Below are positions 8,746-16,112 of a DNA stretch of 64,000 bases, piece by piece. The DNA comes from Streptomyces sp. XM4193 (GTDB taxonomy: Bacteria > Actinomycetota > Actinomycetes > Streptomycetales > Streptomycetaceae), in assembly GCF_023072595.1 (NCBI RefSeq), contig NZ_JALLGK010000001.1, positions 310,001 to 374,000 of the forward strand, written 5' to 3'. Position 1 is the first letter of the stretch; each line of letters starts with the position of its first letter. A model generated the notes under the pieces. It saw only the letters and a list, made by a program, of their open reading frames with translations, did no database searches and was not told the DNA's origin. The position numbers and the translations under genes were made by a program.

Positions 8746-9003
8746 TCAGCCGTCCTCCTGCCGCGGTCGAGGGCCCGCGCCCGGTGGGTCGGGCACGGTG
8801 CCGTACGAGTGGTGTCTGTCGAAGCCGGTGCCGTGCTCGTGACTGTCGCGCTCGCAACTGTCGTGTTCGTGACTGCCGTGCTCGTGACTGTCGCGCTCGT
8901 ACATGTGGTGTCCGTACGCGTGGCCGGTCGGCGCCTCGGGCCGGAACGGTCCGGTGTGCGGGCTCCGGCGGTCGGCTGGGTGCAGTGGGTGCCGGGTCCT
9001 CAT
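8746..9003 (-). CDS. Possible small histidine-rich protein
   Basis: An 85-residue frame with an ATG at 9001-9003. The middle part is rich in His, Asp, Glu and Ser: GHAYGHHMYERDSHEHGSH, then HDSCERDSHEHG, FDRHHSYG. Fourteen or so histidines in 85 residues would make it metal-binding if translated. The His-rich part is encoded by a DNA repeat, so it could also be a chance product of repeat growth. No strong ribosome binding site is seen. A longer frame (9000-9407) ends in an ATGA overlap with this start but looks random. I do not recognise a family. Confidence 0.3.
   Translation of the reverse strand: MRTRHPLHPADRRSPHTGPFRPEAPTGHAYGHHMYERDSHEHGSHEHDSCERDSHEHGTGFDRHHSYGTVPDPPGAGPRPRQEDG
8830..8899. 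repeat. 25-base direct repeat, 45-base period
   Basis: GCCGTGCTCGTGACTGTCGC plus CTCG occurs at 8830-8854 and at 8875-8899. The bases between the two copies are degenerate versions of the same CGTGACTGTCG core, so the whole stretch looks like a decayed tandem array. Confidence 0.75.
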
Positions 9004-9358
9004 CCACTGAACGTTCGGTGTGTGCTGTGCATTTCCTGTACCTCCCCGCGGCCGACCCGCCCTTGGAGTTGTTCCGCGGCGCTTCTACCCGGTTCGCGGC
9101 AACCCAGTCCAGCGGGTTGGAGCGTCTCGGCTGCTGCGGCCTCGCTGTGGACGCAGGGGGGCCCGGCACCGCACACCCCTGTGGGCGGCGGCCGGGACTC
9201 CGTGGCGCGGGGCGGGCGTCCGGGGCGCGGGGCGGACCGCGGCGGGCTGGGCGCCGGGGCTGCGGCGCCCGTCCCGGCGGGGTCGACCTGCACCGGCGGA
9301 GCCGGGGCACTCAGGGACGACCGCGACAGGGGGCGACCGCGCTCAGGGGTGAACGTGC

Positions 9359-10057
9359 TCAGGGGCGTACGCGGGCCGCCGAGGGGTCCTGCCGACTCCT
9401 CGTCCACTCCTCCCGGCTGATCGCGTACTCGACCTCACCGTGTTCGGAGCCCGGCAACGGGTGGGGCCACTCCTGGAAGAAGGTGCGCACATGGCGCATC
9501 CCAACCTTCTCCATCACGCGGCGCGAACGAGCGTTGACCGACATCGTCTCGGCGACGACCGTTTCGGCGCCCGAGGCGGTAAACGCCTTGTGCAGCAGGG
9601 CGGTTGAACCCTCGGAGGCGTAGCCGTGGCCCCAGGCGACCCGTCCGAACCGGTAGCCGAGCTCCAGAACGGACACATCCCCCTCGTTCACCGGCCGCAG
9701 CTCGAACCAGCCGACGAAGCGACCGCTCTGCGACTCCTCGACCGCGAAGTAGGCCGGACCGCCGAGGCAGGGATGGTGGCGCATCAGGTGCGGAAGGGTG
9801 CGCTCCTCGATCGTCTGCGGAGTCGCGGGCTCCGCATCATCGAGGTAGCGCATGACCTCGGGATCGGTGTGCAGCGCGAGCAGCTCCTCCGCGTCCCGGA
9901 TCTCGAAGGGACGCAGCCGCAGGCGCTCGGTCGTCAGTCCGGCGCACGGCGGCGCGGTGACGGGCGGCGCGGCGACGGGCGGTGCGGCGACGGGCGGTGC
10001 GGTGAACTGCGGTGCGGTGAACGTCGAGGGTGCGGTGTGCGGTTGGTGCCGATCCAT
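9359..10057 (-). CDS. RimJ/RimL-type GNAT N-acetyltransferase
   Basis: A 232-residue acetyltransferase. LTTERLRLRPFEIRDAEELLALHTDPEVMRYLDD (from about residue 42) is the classical start of the RimJ/RimL subgroup, ELGYRFGRVAWGHGYASEGSTALLHKAF holds the acetyl-CoA loop, and AETMSVNARSRRVMEKVGMRHVRTF is the conserved Asn-x-x-S-x-x-V-x-x-K-x-G end. The N-terminal 40 residues are Thr/Ala/Pro repeats (TAPPVAAPPVAAPPVTAPP) and may not all be translated; the true start could be closer to LTTERL. Family members acetylate ribosomal protein N-termini or small molecules; the target is not predictable here. Confidence 0.8.
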   Translation of the reverse strand: MDRHQPHTAPSTFTAPQFTAPPVAAPPVAAPPVTAPPCAGLTTERLRLRPFEIRDAEELLALHTDPEVMRYLDDAEPATPQTIEERTLPHLMRHHPCLGGPAYFAVEESQSGRFVGWFELRPVNEGDVSVLELGYRFGRVAWGHGYASEGSTALLHKAFTASGAETVVAETMSVNARSRRVMEKVGMRHVRTFFQEWPHPLPGSEHGEVEYAISREEWTRSRQDPSAARVRP

Positions 10058-10308
10058 CTGCCGATGGTGGTACGCACGTCGGCAGAACGCGAGTGAATTG
10101 CGGACGGCTGCGGCATCGCCGGCCGAGCGCGACCCTCCGCGTTCCCGCCCAGACCGAGGGGAGGAACACGGGGACGCCTCGGCGCGCGGGAGCACCGGGC
10201 GGGGAGCCCCGGGAGGGGGCTGTCGGGCAGGCTGCCGGGCCGGCGACGGGTGTCTCAACCGGCGGGCGTTCCGTCGCGGTTGCTCCGGAACGCCCGCGAC
10301 GGATTCGG

Positions 10309-11463
10309 TCAGGTGCGTCGTTCGATCCGCGGGGTGTTGTCGCCCAGGTGCCCGACGGACCAGTAGCCGCCCGTGGTGCCCGGGATGGCGGTCAGGGCGC
10401 TCTGGGTGACGCTGCTCCCGGTGCCGGCGTCCGGCCCGCGCTCGCTGACCCATGCGCCGCTGCCGGAACCGGCGGGCTCCCAACGCGCGTAGTGCGCGCT
10501 GGTCTGCTCCCAGAAGTCCCAACCGCAGAGCAGCTCGGGAACGCCCTGGCCGTCCGCGGTGATCGCGGCCAGCGCGCCCGGGCTGAAGGGCTTGTCCTGC
10601 GAGGACCAGTCCGTGCCGTCGTAACGGCTGAGCACGGGCGCGGGCGGTTTCCCGGGCGGCCCGCCGACGCCGTACGCCCAGCCGATCAACCAGACGTCGT
10701 CGGGCGCGGTGGGCACCAGCCCGGTGATGCCGGAACGTATGGATGGCGTGAAGCCGACCTGTGTCCAGCCGCCGTCCCAGCGCACGACCGCTTCGGCGCC
10801 GTACGCCCAGACACTTCCGTCCGACGCACGGCTGAGGCCGAGCAGGCTGGGGCTGACTCCGGCGGGGAGCGGGTCCGTCCACTGCCAGACGCTGCCGTTC
10901 CACCGCAGCAGGGCGGGTTCACTGCCCTCGCCGCGCGAACCGACCGCCCAAGCCTCTCCGCCCGCCACGGCCAGCACCGCGTTGAGCCCGGCGCCCGAGC
11001 GACCCTCGTCCGGGTACGGGGTGTGCTGCCAGGTGGTGCCGTCCCAGCCGAGCAACTGCCCGCCGCCGTCCGGGCCGTGGCTCACCGCCCAGGCGTTCTC
11101 GTCGCCGGCGGAACTGACCGAGCGGATACCGCCGTTGCGCCCCAAGTGGCCGGTGTCGGCCTCGGACCAGGAGGTGCCGTCCCAGACCAGCGCCAACGGA
11201 GCCGGCGGGGTGTCGCCCTCGCCCCTGAGCTGGGAGCCGACCGCCCAAGCACGGTTCGCGCTCTGCGCTGCCACCGACTCCAGACGGGCACTGCCCGCAG
11301 CCGGCGGCGCGTCAACCGCCGTCCAGCTGCCGGTGGTTGACGAGACGGTGGACGAACGCCCCCGTGCCTGCGCCGAGCCGGCCGCCATCGAGCCGAGCGC
11401 CATGGCGGCGACACCGGTGCCGGCAGCTCCCGCCACACCAGTGAGGAACTGACGTCTTCGCAT
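10309..11463 (-). CDS. Tat-exported protein with propeller-like repeats
   Basis: A 384-residue exported protein. MRRRQFLTGVAGAAGTGVAAMALGSMAAGSAQA is a twin-arginine signal peptide (RRRQFL). The mature protein contains about six repeats built around Trp: WAVGSQ, ALVWDGTSWSEAD, AWAVSHG, LLGWDGTTWQH, AWAVGSRGE, LLRWNGSVWQW, VWAYGA, VVRWDGGWTQV, VWLIGWAYG, LSRYDGTDWSS. This x-WDGxxW / WAVG pattern is that of secreted beta-propeller proteins of streptomycetes, whose function is mostly unknown. The ATG at 11461-11463 has AAGGGGGG six bases upstream; ORF extension upstream to 11502 is unnecessary. Export folded through Tat suggests a tightly folded or cofactor-bearing domain. Confidence 0.82.
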   Translation of the reverse strand: MRRRQFLTGVAGAAGTGVAAMALGSMAAGSAQARGRSSTVSSTTGSWTAVDAPPAAGSARLESVAAQSANRAWAVGSQLRGEGDTPPAPLALVWDGTSWSEADTGHLGRNGGIRSVSSAGDENAWAVSHGPDGGGQLLGWDGTTWQHTPYPDEGRSGAGLNAVLAVAGGEAWAVGSRGEGSEPALLRWNGSVWQWTDPLPAGVSPSLLGLSRASDGSVWAYGAEAVVRWDGGWTQVGFTPSIRSGITGLVPTAPDDVWLIGWAYGVGGPPGKPPAPVLSRYDGTDWSSQDKPFSPGALAAITADGQGVPELLCGWDFWEQTSAHYARWEPAGSGSGAWVSERGPDAGTGSSVTQSALTAIPGTTGGYWSVGHLGDNTPRIERRT

Positions 11464-11634
11464 GGTGGATCCCCCCTTGAACGCATACGGACCTGTACGC
11501 ACTGAAGGTCTTACTCTGGCCGCGCTTCTGACCTCTGTCTACGCTTCGAAGTGAGCGTTCCGACGACTTCGGTGCCGGGGCACGCCGCCTCTCAGTCGCG
11601 CCCGGCCCGGTGCGACGAGCCGACTGTGCGCGCG
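11464..11634. promoter_or_regulatory. Promoter region of the Tat-exported protein
   Basis: This 171-base gap between the MerR gene end and the start of the Tat-exported protein holds that gene's strong ribosome binding site (AAGGGGGG at about 11470-11477). A somewhat AT-richer part at 11486-11550 is the likely promoter, but I cannot name the -10 and -35 boxes with confidence. Confidence 0.35.
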
Positions 11635-13077
11635 TCAACTGCCGGGCTCTCTCCCTTCGTTCGCCGGCAGACCTGTGGCGGTCTCCGCCGGGCGTCTGCT
11701 GAGACGGTCGAGTGTGCGGGCCTGCACCTCGCGCTCGGCGGCAGCGGTGATGAAGGCCGACAGGCGTTCTTCGGCCCCTGCCTCCTCACCGCCGACCAGC
11801 TGCCGCACCGCGCTCACGGTCGCCTCCGGCAGCGAGACGGACACAGCAGGGGCAGCGGGCACAGCAGAGGCAGCGGGGCCGGTGGGCTCGGCTGATCCGG
11901 CTGTCCCGGCTGATCCGGTGGGGCCGGTGGGTCTGGAGGAGCCTGCTGGTGTGTCCGGCTCTCCCGGCAGCCCGGGCGTCGCACAACAATCCGGAGCCGT
12001 GGCCAGGACCGGCCCGACGTCAGAGGTCCCGTGCTGCGGTGCGGTCGGCCCTGAACCTGCCGCGGCAGCGGTCTCGGCTGTGCCGGCGCCGCCACGGCCG
12101 GCCTTGAGCGGTGACGAGTCCGAACGAGGGAAGGGCCGTGCCCCTGCCGTCGGCCGGGGCACCGACTCACCGGTGAGGGGGAGCACCGACAGGTGATGAC
12201 GCAGTTGCTCGGAGGCCAACTGGCTCATCGCCCGGGCCAGTTCCGCTTCGACGGTCTGCTGAGCCAGCGGGCGAAGACGGCGTACCAGGTCGGCTGCTTC
12301 GGTGACTTCGTGATCCGACGGGGTGTGGTCGAGATACCGGGCGAACACGTGCGCGTTGGTGAGGTCCAGAAAGCGCCCGGCGATGTGCTCGATCTGCCCG
12401 CGCAGCTCGCGCAGATGCCCGGTGACCGCGCCCAACGGCACGCCCGCCGCGTGCAGTTCCGTCGCGACGGCCAGCTCCTGGGGACTGGGGACGTGGTAGA
12501 CGCCGGTCTTCCCGGGCACCGGCATCAGCACCCCCAGCTCGACGGCCTCCGCCAACGCCTCGTCGTCCAGCTCTCCTTCTTCCGGCGCCTCCACCCGCCC
12601 TTCTTCCGGCGTCTCCTCGCCGGACACACCAACCGCCCCCGACCGCCAGCCCTGCGGCCCTCCGTGCTCGGGCTCCCGCTCACTCGGCTCCCCGACAGGC
12701 GCGGCCGGGCGGGACGTCTCCCGCCCGGCCGCGCCGAACCGCTCGGCGAGCTCGGCCCGGGTCACCACCGTCGGGGACTCGGTCGACCACGGCCCGTCCA
12801 CTTCGGCCACCAGGCCCAGGACTCCGGCGAGCCCGACTCCCGAATCCCAAGCCCCCAGCAGCTCCTTGATGCTCGCCAGCGTGAACCCGCGCTCCAGCAG
12901 AGCGCTGATCCGGCGCAGCCGGGAGAGATGCGAGTCGTCGTAGACGTTCGCCCGGCCGCGCCGCTCCGGCTTCGGCAGCAGCCCGCGATCCTGGTAGGCG
13001 CGGATCGTGCGCACCGAGGTGCCACTGTGCTGGGCCAGACCCTCGATGCGGTACGGCGCACGGGAATCGGGGGACAC
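11635..13077 (-). CDS. MerR-family transcriptional regulator, unusually long
   Basis: A 480-residue regulator. The N-terminal winged helix-turn-helix is clear: YRIEGLAQHSGTSVRTIRAY-x-DRGLLPKPERRG-x-ANVYDDSHLSRLRRISALLERGFTLASIKELL (residues about 9-80). MerR proteins are normally 120-300 residues; here an acidic stretch (GEETPEEGRVEAPEEGELDDE, about 150-175), a helical middle domain (about 175-300, ending MSQLASEQLRHHL) and a long Ala/Pro/Gly/Thr-rich linker (about 310-415) precede a final helical part. There is no metal-binding Cys pattern near the end; Cys occur only as CC in the linker. Such large MerR-like regulators are common in Streptomyces and the ligand is unknown. Three 28-base repeats lie upstream (13256-13327). 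Confidence 0.85.
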   Translation of the reverse strand: MSPDSRAPYRIEGLAQHSGTSVRTIRAYQDRGLLPKPERRGRANVYDDSHLSRLRRISALLERGFTLASIKELLGAWDSGVGLAGVLGLVAEVDGPWSTESPTVVTRAELAERFGAAGRETSRPAAPVGEPSEREPEHGGPQGWRSGAVGVSGEETPEEGRVEAPEEGELDDEALAEAVELGVLMPVPGKTGVYHVPSPQELAVATELHAAGVPLGAVTGHLRELRGQIEHIAGRFLDLTNAHVFARYLDHTPSDHEVTEAADLVRRLRPLAQQTVEAELARAMSQLASEQLRHHLSVLPLTGESVPRPTAGARPFPRSDSSPLKAGRGGAGTAETAAAAGSGPTAPQHGTSDVGPVLATAPDCCATPGLPGEPDTPAGSSRPTGPTGSAGTAGSAEPTGPAASAVPAAPAVSVSLPEATVSAVRQLVGGEEAGAEERLSAFITAAAEREVQARTLDRLSRRPAETATGLPANEGREPGS

Positions 13078-13665
13078 GAGAACTCCTGGGCTAGGTCTGC
13101 TGTTTGGGTCTTTGGCGGATCGGAGGCGAGGTCAGGTGCTCGCGCCGGGCGTCGCGACGAGCCCGGCGGAAGACCCGAACGGCAGGACCCCGGCGAGACC
13201 ACCGAGCGTCACCGGGCGAAGGACCAGCCCGACGGCGTACGGCACCCTCCCGGCCGCCGACTGTGCGTCACCGACCGCATGCCGCCGACTGTGGGTCGCC
13301 GGCTGCACGCGGCCGAATGTGGGTCGCATGCGGTGTGCACGGGGCAGTGCGCCGCAGAGCCGGCAGAAGCCGGGACGCTCCCCGGGCGGGACGCTCGCGG
13401 GGCGGGCAGTCCGCCCGGCCGCGACCTCTACGGCCGCGTCCACGGCACCCGGCCAACCACATGCGTCTCGCCCGGACGTACGCCCGGCCGCCCGTCCCCG
13501 CCCGGTGCGCCGAAGCCCGCCCGTCGCCCGGCCTCGCCCGGACTAGGCCGGCCGGCGGGTCTGCAGAAGGCTGCCGATCGGCCCGTGCGGCCGTCCGCAG
13601 GCGCGGAGTTGGGGCCGGTGGCGGTGGTTGGTGGTGGTTGGCGGTGGCGGTGGGCTGCCCGGCGA
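13078..13665. other. Gene-free stretch upstream of the MerR gene
   Basis: About 588 bases without a supported gene. It contains the MerR promoter, three direct repeats with a 28-base period at 13256-13327, and a G-rich run at 13617-13662 made of GG doublets (GGTGG, GGCGG, GGTTGG) next to the end of the EphD-like gene. Open frames here are shadow frames. Confidence 0.5.
13256..13339. repeat. Three direct repeats with exact 28-base period
   Basis: The core GCCGACTGTGGGTCGC occurs at 13284, with close variants at 13256 (GCCGACTGTGCGTC) and 13312 (GCCGAATGTGGGTCGC), each exactly 28 bases apart. They lie about 180-250 bases upstream of the MerR start, so they could be operator sites, but no regulator can be assigned. 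Confidence 0.6.
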
Positions 13666-15441
13666 TCAGACGGGCAGCTTCAGTCTGGCTATCGCCCGGA
13701 GGGCGCGCGGGGAGAGGCGGGCGACGATCCGGCCGGCCCGGGCCTCCGGGGTGACCGGCACCACCGCCTCGTCCCGCACCACGGCTCGAAGGATGGCGGC
13801 GGCCACCTTCTCCGGCGGGTACCCGCGGCGGGCGTACAGCTTGGCCGCCTTCTCCTGGCGCCGTCGCTCCTCGCCCCGGTCGGCGCCGGCGAAGGTACTG
13901 GTGCGGGTGATGTTGGTGTTCACCACGCCGGGGCAGATCGCCGAGACTCCGATCCCCTCACCGGCCAACTCCGCCCGCAGCGACTCGCTGAGCATCAGCA
14001 CGGCTGCCTTGGAGGTGCCGTACGCGCCGAGTGCCCGGGAGGGCAGATAAGCGGCTGCCGAGGCGGTGTTGACGATGTGGCCGCCCTGCCCGCGCTCGAC
14101 CATCTGACGGCCAAACAGCCGGCAGCCGTGGATGACTCCCCACAGATTGACGTCCAGCACCTTCCTCCACTGCTCCGTGCTGGTGTCCAGGATGCCGCCG
14201 CCGAGACCGACTCCCGCGTTGTTGACCAGGACGTCCACGACGCCGTACTCCGCAGCGACCCTGGCCGCGAGCTTCTCCATGGCCTGCTCGTCCGAGACGT
14301 CCACCACCTCGGACCACGCCTCGCTCGCACCCGCCTCGCGCGCCTTCTCGGCGGTGCCGGCCGCGCCCTGCTCGTCGAGGTCGACCGCGACGACCCGGGC
14401 GCCGGCGGCGCCGAAGGCGAGGGCGGTGGCCGCGCCGATGCCACTGGCCGCGCCGGTGACCAGCACCAGTCGGCCGGCGAACCGGTCGGCGTGCGGGCCG
14501 GCGGCGAGGATCTGCCGCTCCGACTTCCTGCCGCCCTCCCGGGCCGCGGCGAACTCCGCGATCCATCCGGCGAGTTGGTCGGGACGGGTGCGCGGCACCC
14601 AGTGCTTGGCCCGCAGCGTGCGGCGGGTGAGCTCGGGCGCCCACAGCTCCAGATCGTCGTAGAGCCGCGGCGAGAGAAAGGCGTCCTCGGTGGGCGTGAT
14701 CAGCTGCACGGGGACGTGGGCGTACGCGTCCGCGCGCGGCCGGGCGAGACGGGAGCGCACATTGTCCCGGTAGAGCCAGGCGCCGTGCGCGGCATCGACG
14801 GGCAGCGATTTGGTGGGGTAGTCGTCGGTGGGCAGCTTCTCCATCCGCTCCAGCAGCCGGGGCCACCAGCGCTTGCCCAACGGACCCTTCCAGGCCAGCT
14901 CCGGCAGCGCCGGGGTGTGGAGGGCGTAGACGTACCAGGACTTGGCGGTCTGGCCGAGGAGCTGACCCGCGCGACGCGGAGTCGGCCGGGCGGCGCGCTT
15001 CTTGATCCAGTGCCCGAAGTGGTCGAGCGAGGGTCCGGAGATCGAGGTGAACGAGGCGATCCGGCCCTCGGTGCGGCGCACGGTGGCGAACTCCCAGCCC
15101 TGAACCGATCCCCAGTCGTGGCCGACCAGGTGCACCGGGCGGTCGGGACTCACGGCGTCCACGACGGTGAGGAAGTCGTCGGTGAGCTTCTCCAGGGTGA
15201 ACCCGCCGCGCAGCGGCACGGGCGCGGTGGAGGAGCCGCTGCCGCGCACGTCGTAGAGGACCACGTGGAAGCGGTCGGCGAGGCGCGGAGCCACCTCGCT
15301 CCAGACCTCCTTGGAGTCCGGATAGCCGTGCACCAGCACCACCGTGGGCAGGGCGGGGTCGCCCAGCTCCAGCACCGCCAGCTCCACACCCTCCTCGGTG
15401 CGCAGCCGCCGACCGGTCGCACCTGCGAGACCGCTTCCCAT
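13666..15441 (-). CDS. EphD-like fusion: epoxide-hydrolase-type alpha/beta hydrolase plus short-chain dehydrogenase
   Basis: A 591-residue two-domain enzyme. Residues about 15-310 are an alpha/beta hydrolase: VVLVHGYPDSKEVW holds the oxyanion HG motif and HLVGHDWGSVQGWEF the nucleophile elbow with Asp instead of Ser, as in epoxide hydrolases. Residues about 325-591 are a short-chain dehydrogenase: LVLVTGAASGIGAATALAF binds the dinucleotide, VNNAGVGLGGGI is the NNAG motif, and NTASAAAYLPSRALGAYGTSK supplies Ser and the YxxxK pair. Length and order match Mycobacterium tuberculosis EphD (about 592 residues), linked there to lipid/mycolate metabolism; Streptomyces has no mycolates, so the substrate must differ. 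AGGAGGGA lies six bases before the ATG at 15439-15441. Confidence 0.88.
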   Translation of the reverse strand: MGSGLAGATGRRLRTEEGVELAVLELGDPALPTVVLVHGYPDSKEVWSEVAPRLADRFHVVLYDVRGSGSSTAPVPLRGGFTLEKLTDDFLTVVDAVSPDRPVHLVGHDWGSVQGWEFATVRRTEGRIASFTSISGPSLDHFGHWIKKRAARPTPRRAGQLLGQTAKSWYVYALHTPALPELAWKGPLGKRWWPRLLERMEKLPTDDYPTKSLPVDAAHGAWLYRDNVRSRLARPRADAYAHVPVQLITPTEDAFLSPRLYDDLELWAPELTRRTLRAKHWVPRTRPDQLAGWIAEFAAAREGGRKSERQILAAGPHADRFAGRLVLVTGAASGIGAATALAFGAAGARVVAVDLDEQGAAGTAEKAREAGASEAWSEVVDVSDEQAMEKLAARVAAEYGVVDVLVNNAGVGLGGGILDTSTEQWRKVLDVNLWGVIHGCRLFGRQMVERGQGGHIVNTASAAAYLPSRALGAYGTSKAAVLMLSESLRAELAGEGIGVSAICPGVVNTNITRTSTFAGADRGEERRRQEKAAKLYARRGYPPEKVAAAILRAVVRDEAVVPVTPEARAGRIVARLSPRALRAIARLKLPV

Positions 15442-16109
15442 GCGCTTCCCTCCTGCCCGCCGCACAGCACGCGTCGACGACGGCGCCACAACGCCGAACG
15501 GACGCGCACCGGTCACGAGTTCGCAACCTGACACTGATGAATGTGACAACGACTCGTGGCTGCGTCAAGGGTGCTCCGAAGCCTGTGGATACCGCTGGTA
15601 ACGCACCCGTCGCGGCCCGACTGCCCCTCCCCGCAACCCGCCCGTCCACCCTCTCCGAACCGGCCGCCCGCAATCCGCAACCCGCAACCGCCGTCCGTCG
15701 CCCGCCGTACGCCGTCCGAGGCGTGCCGACGGAACGCGGCACGGCGCGGCGCCCGTACGCGGAGGGCGACCGGGCACGGCGCCGGCGCCCGGGGGTTGAC
15801 CTGCGTGAACTCCTCTCCGCCGGAACGGAGTTCACGCCCGTGGCCGCCCGCCGCCTCCCCGTCACCACCTCCCAGTCACCGTCTGCCAGTCACCCCCACC
15901 GCTGCCGCTCTCTCGCGAAGCCCGCCGTCCCGCCGCCCACGCACCCGGTGGTCAACCTCCCCGCCCCGTCGCGACTTTCGTCGAGGGGGCCGCGACCAAC
16001 GGGCGTCCCGGAGGGGGTAACCCCTACAACCTGAGGCGGACCCGCGGCGCGGAGAAAGCCGACGCAGGGGCGGACGTCAACGGCCGGGTACTGGCATAGC
16101 GTCGAACCC
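15442..16109. other. Divergent promoter region between the EphD-like gene and the ABC operon
   Basis: About 668 bases with no supported gene. It must hold the promoters of both divergent transcripts. Two features stand out: an 11-base perfect inverted repeat at 15803-15837 and the leaderless-type promoter directly before 16110. CCCGCAAT / CCGCAACC-type degenerate repeats occur near 15660-15700. Confidence 0.5.
15803..15837. promoter_or_regulatory. 11-base perfect inverted repeat, possible operator
   Basis: GCGTGAACTCC at 15803-15813 is the exact reverse complement of GGAGTTCACGC at 15827-15837, with a 13-base spacer. The half-sites are two helical turns apart centre to centre (about 24 bases), as for a dimeric or tetrameric regulator, and lie about 275 bases upstream of the ABC operon and 360 bases upstream of the EphD-like gene. 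A transcription terminator is less likely because no gene ends here. Confidence 0.5.
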
Positions 16110-16112
16110 GTG
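16097..16112 (+). promoter_or_regulatory. Likely leaderless promoter of the ABC operon
   Basis: A -10-like TAGCGT lies at 16097-16102, seven bases before the GTG start at 16110, and no ribosome binding site precedes the start. This is the usual layout of leaderless streptomycete transcripts. The -35 box is not clear. Confidence 0.4.

Larger units (their letters stand above)
8479..9358. other. Long stretch with at most one small doubtful gene
   Basis: About 880 bases between two GNAT genes. Apart from the low-confidence His-rich frame at 8746-9003, I see no gene. The stretch holds an imperfect repeat array at 8830-8899 and the palindrome GAACGTTC near 9008. Larger open frames on either strand are Arg/Pro/Ala-rich with no recognisable domain. 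Confidence 0.4.

Noticed and set aside
9000..9407. A 135-residue minus-strand frame with an ATGA overlap to the His-rich frame
   Set aside because: It overlaps the end of the RimJ-type gene by 49 bases, shows no domain and looks like a shadow frame; the overlap is probably accidental.
12193..15531. An 1112-residue open frame on the plus strand opposite the MerR and EphD-like genes
   Set aside because: It is antisense to two genes with clear domains and has no recognisable domain itself; long shadow frames are normal in DNA of this GC content.
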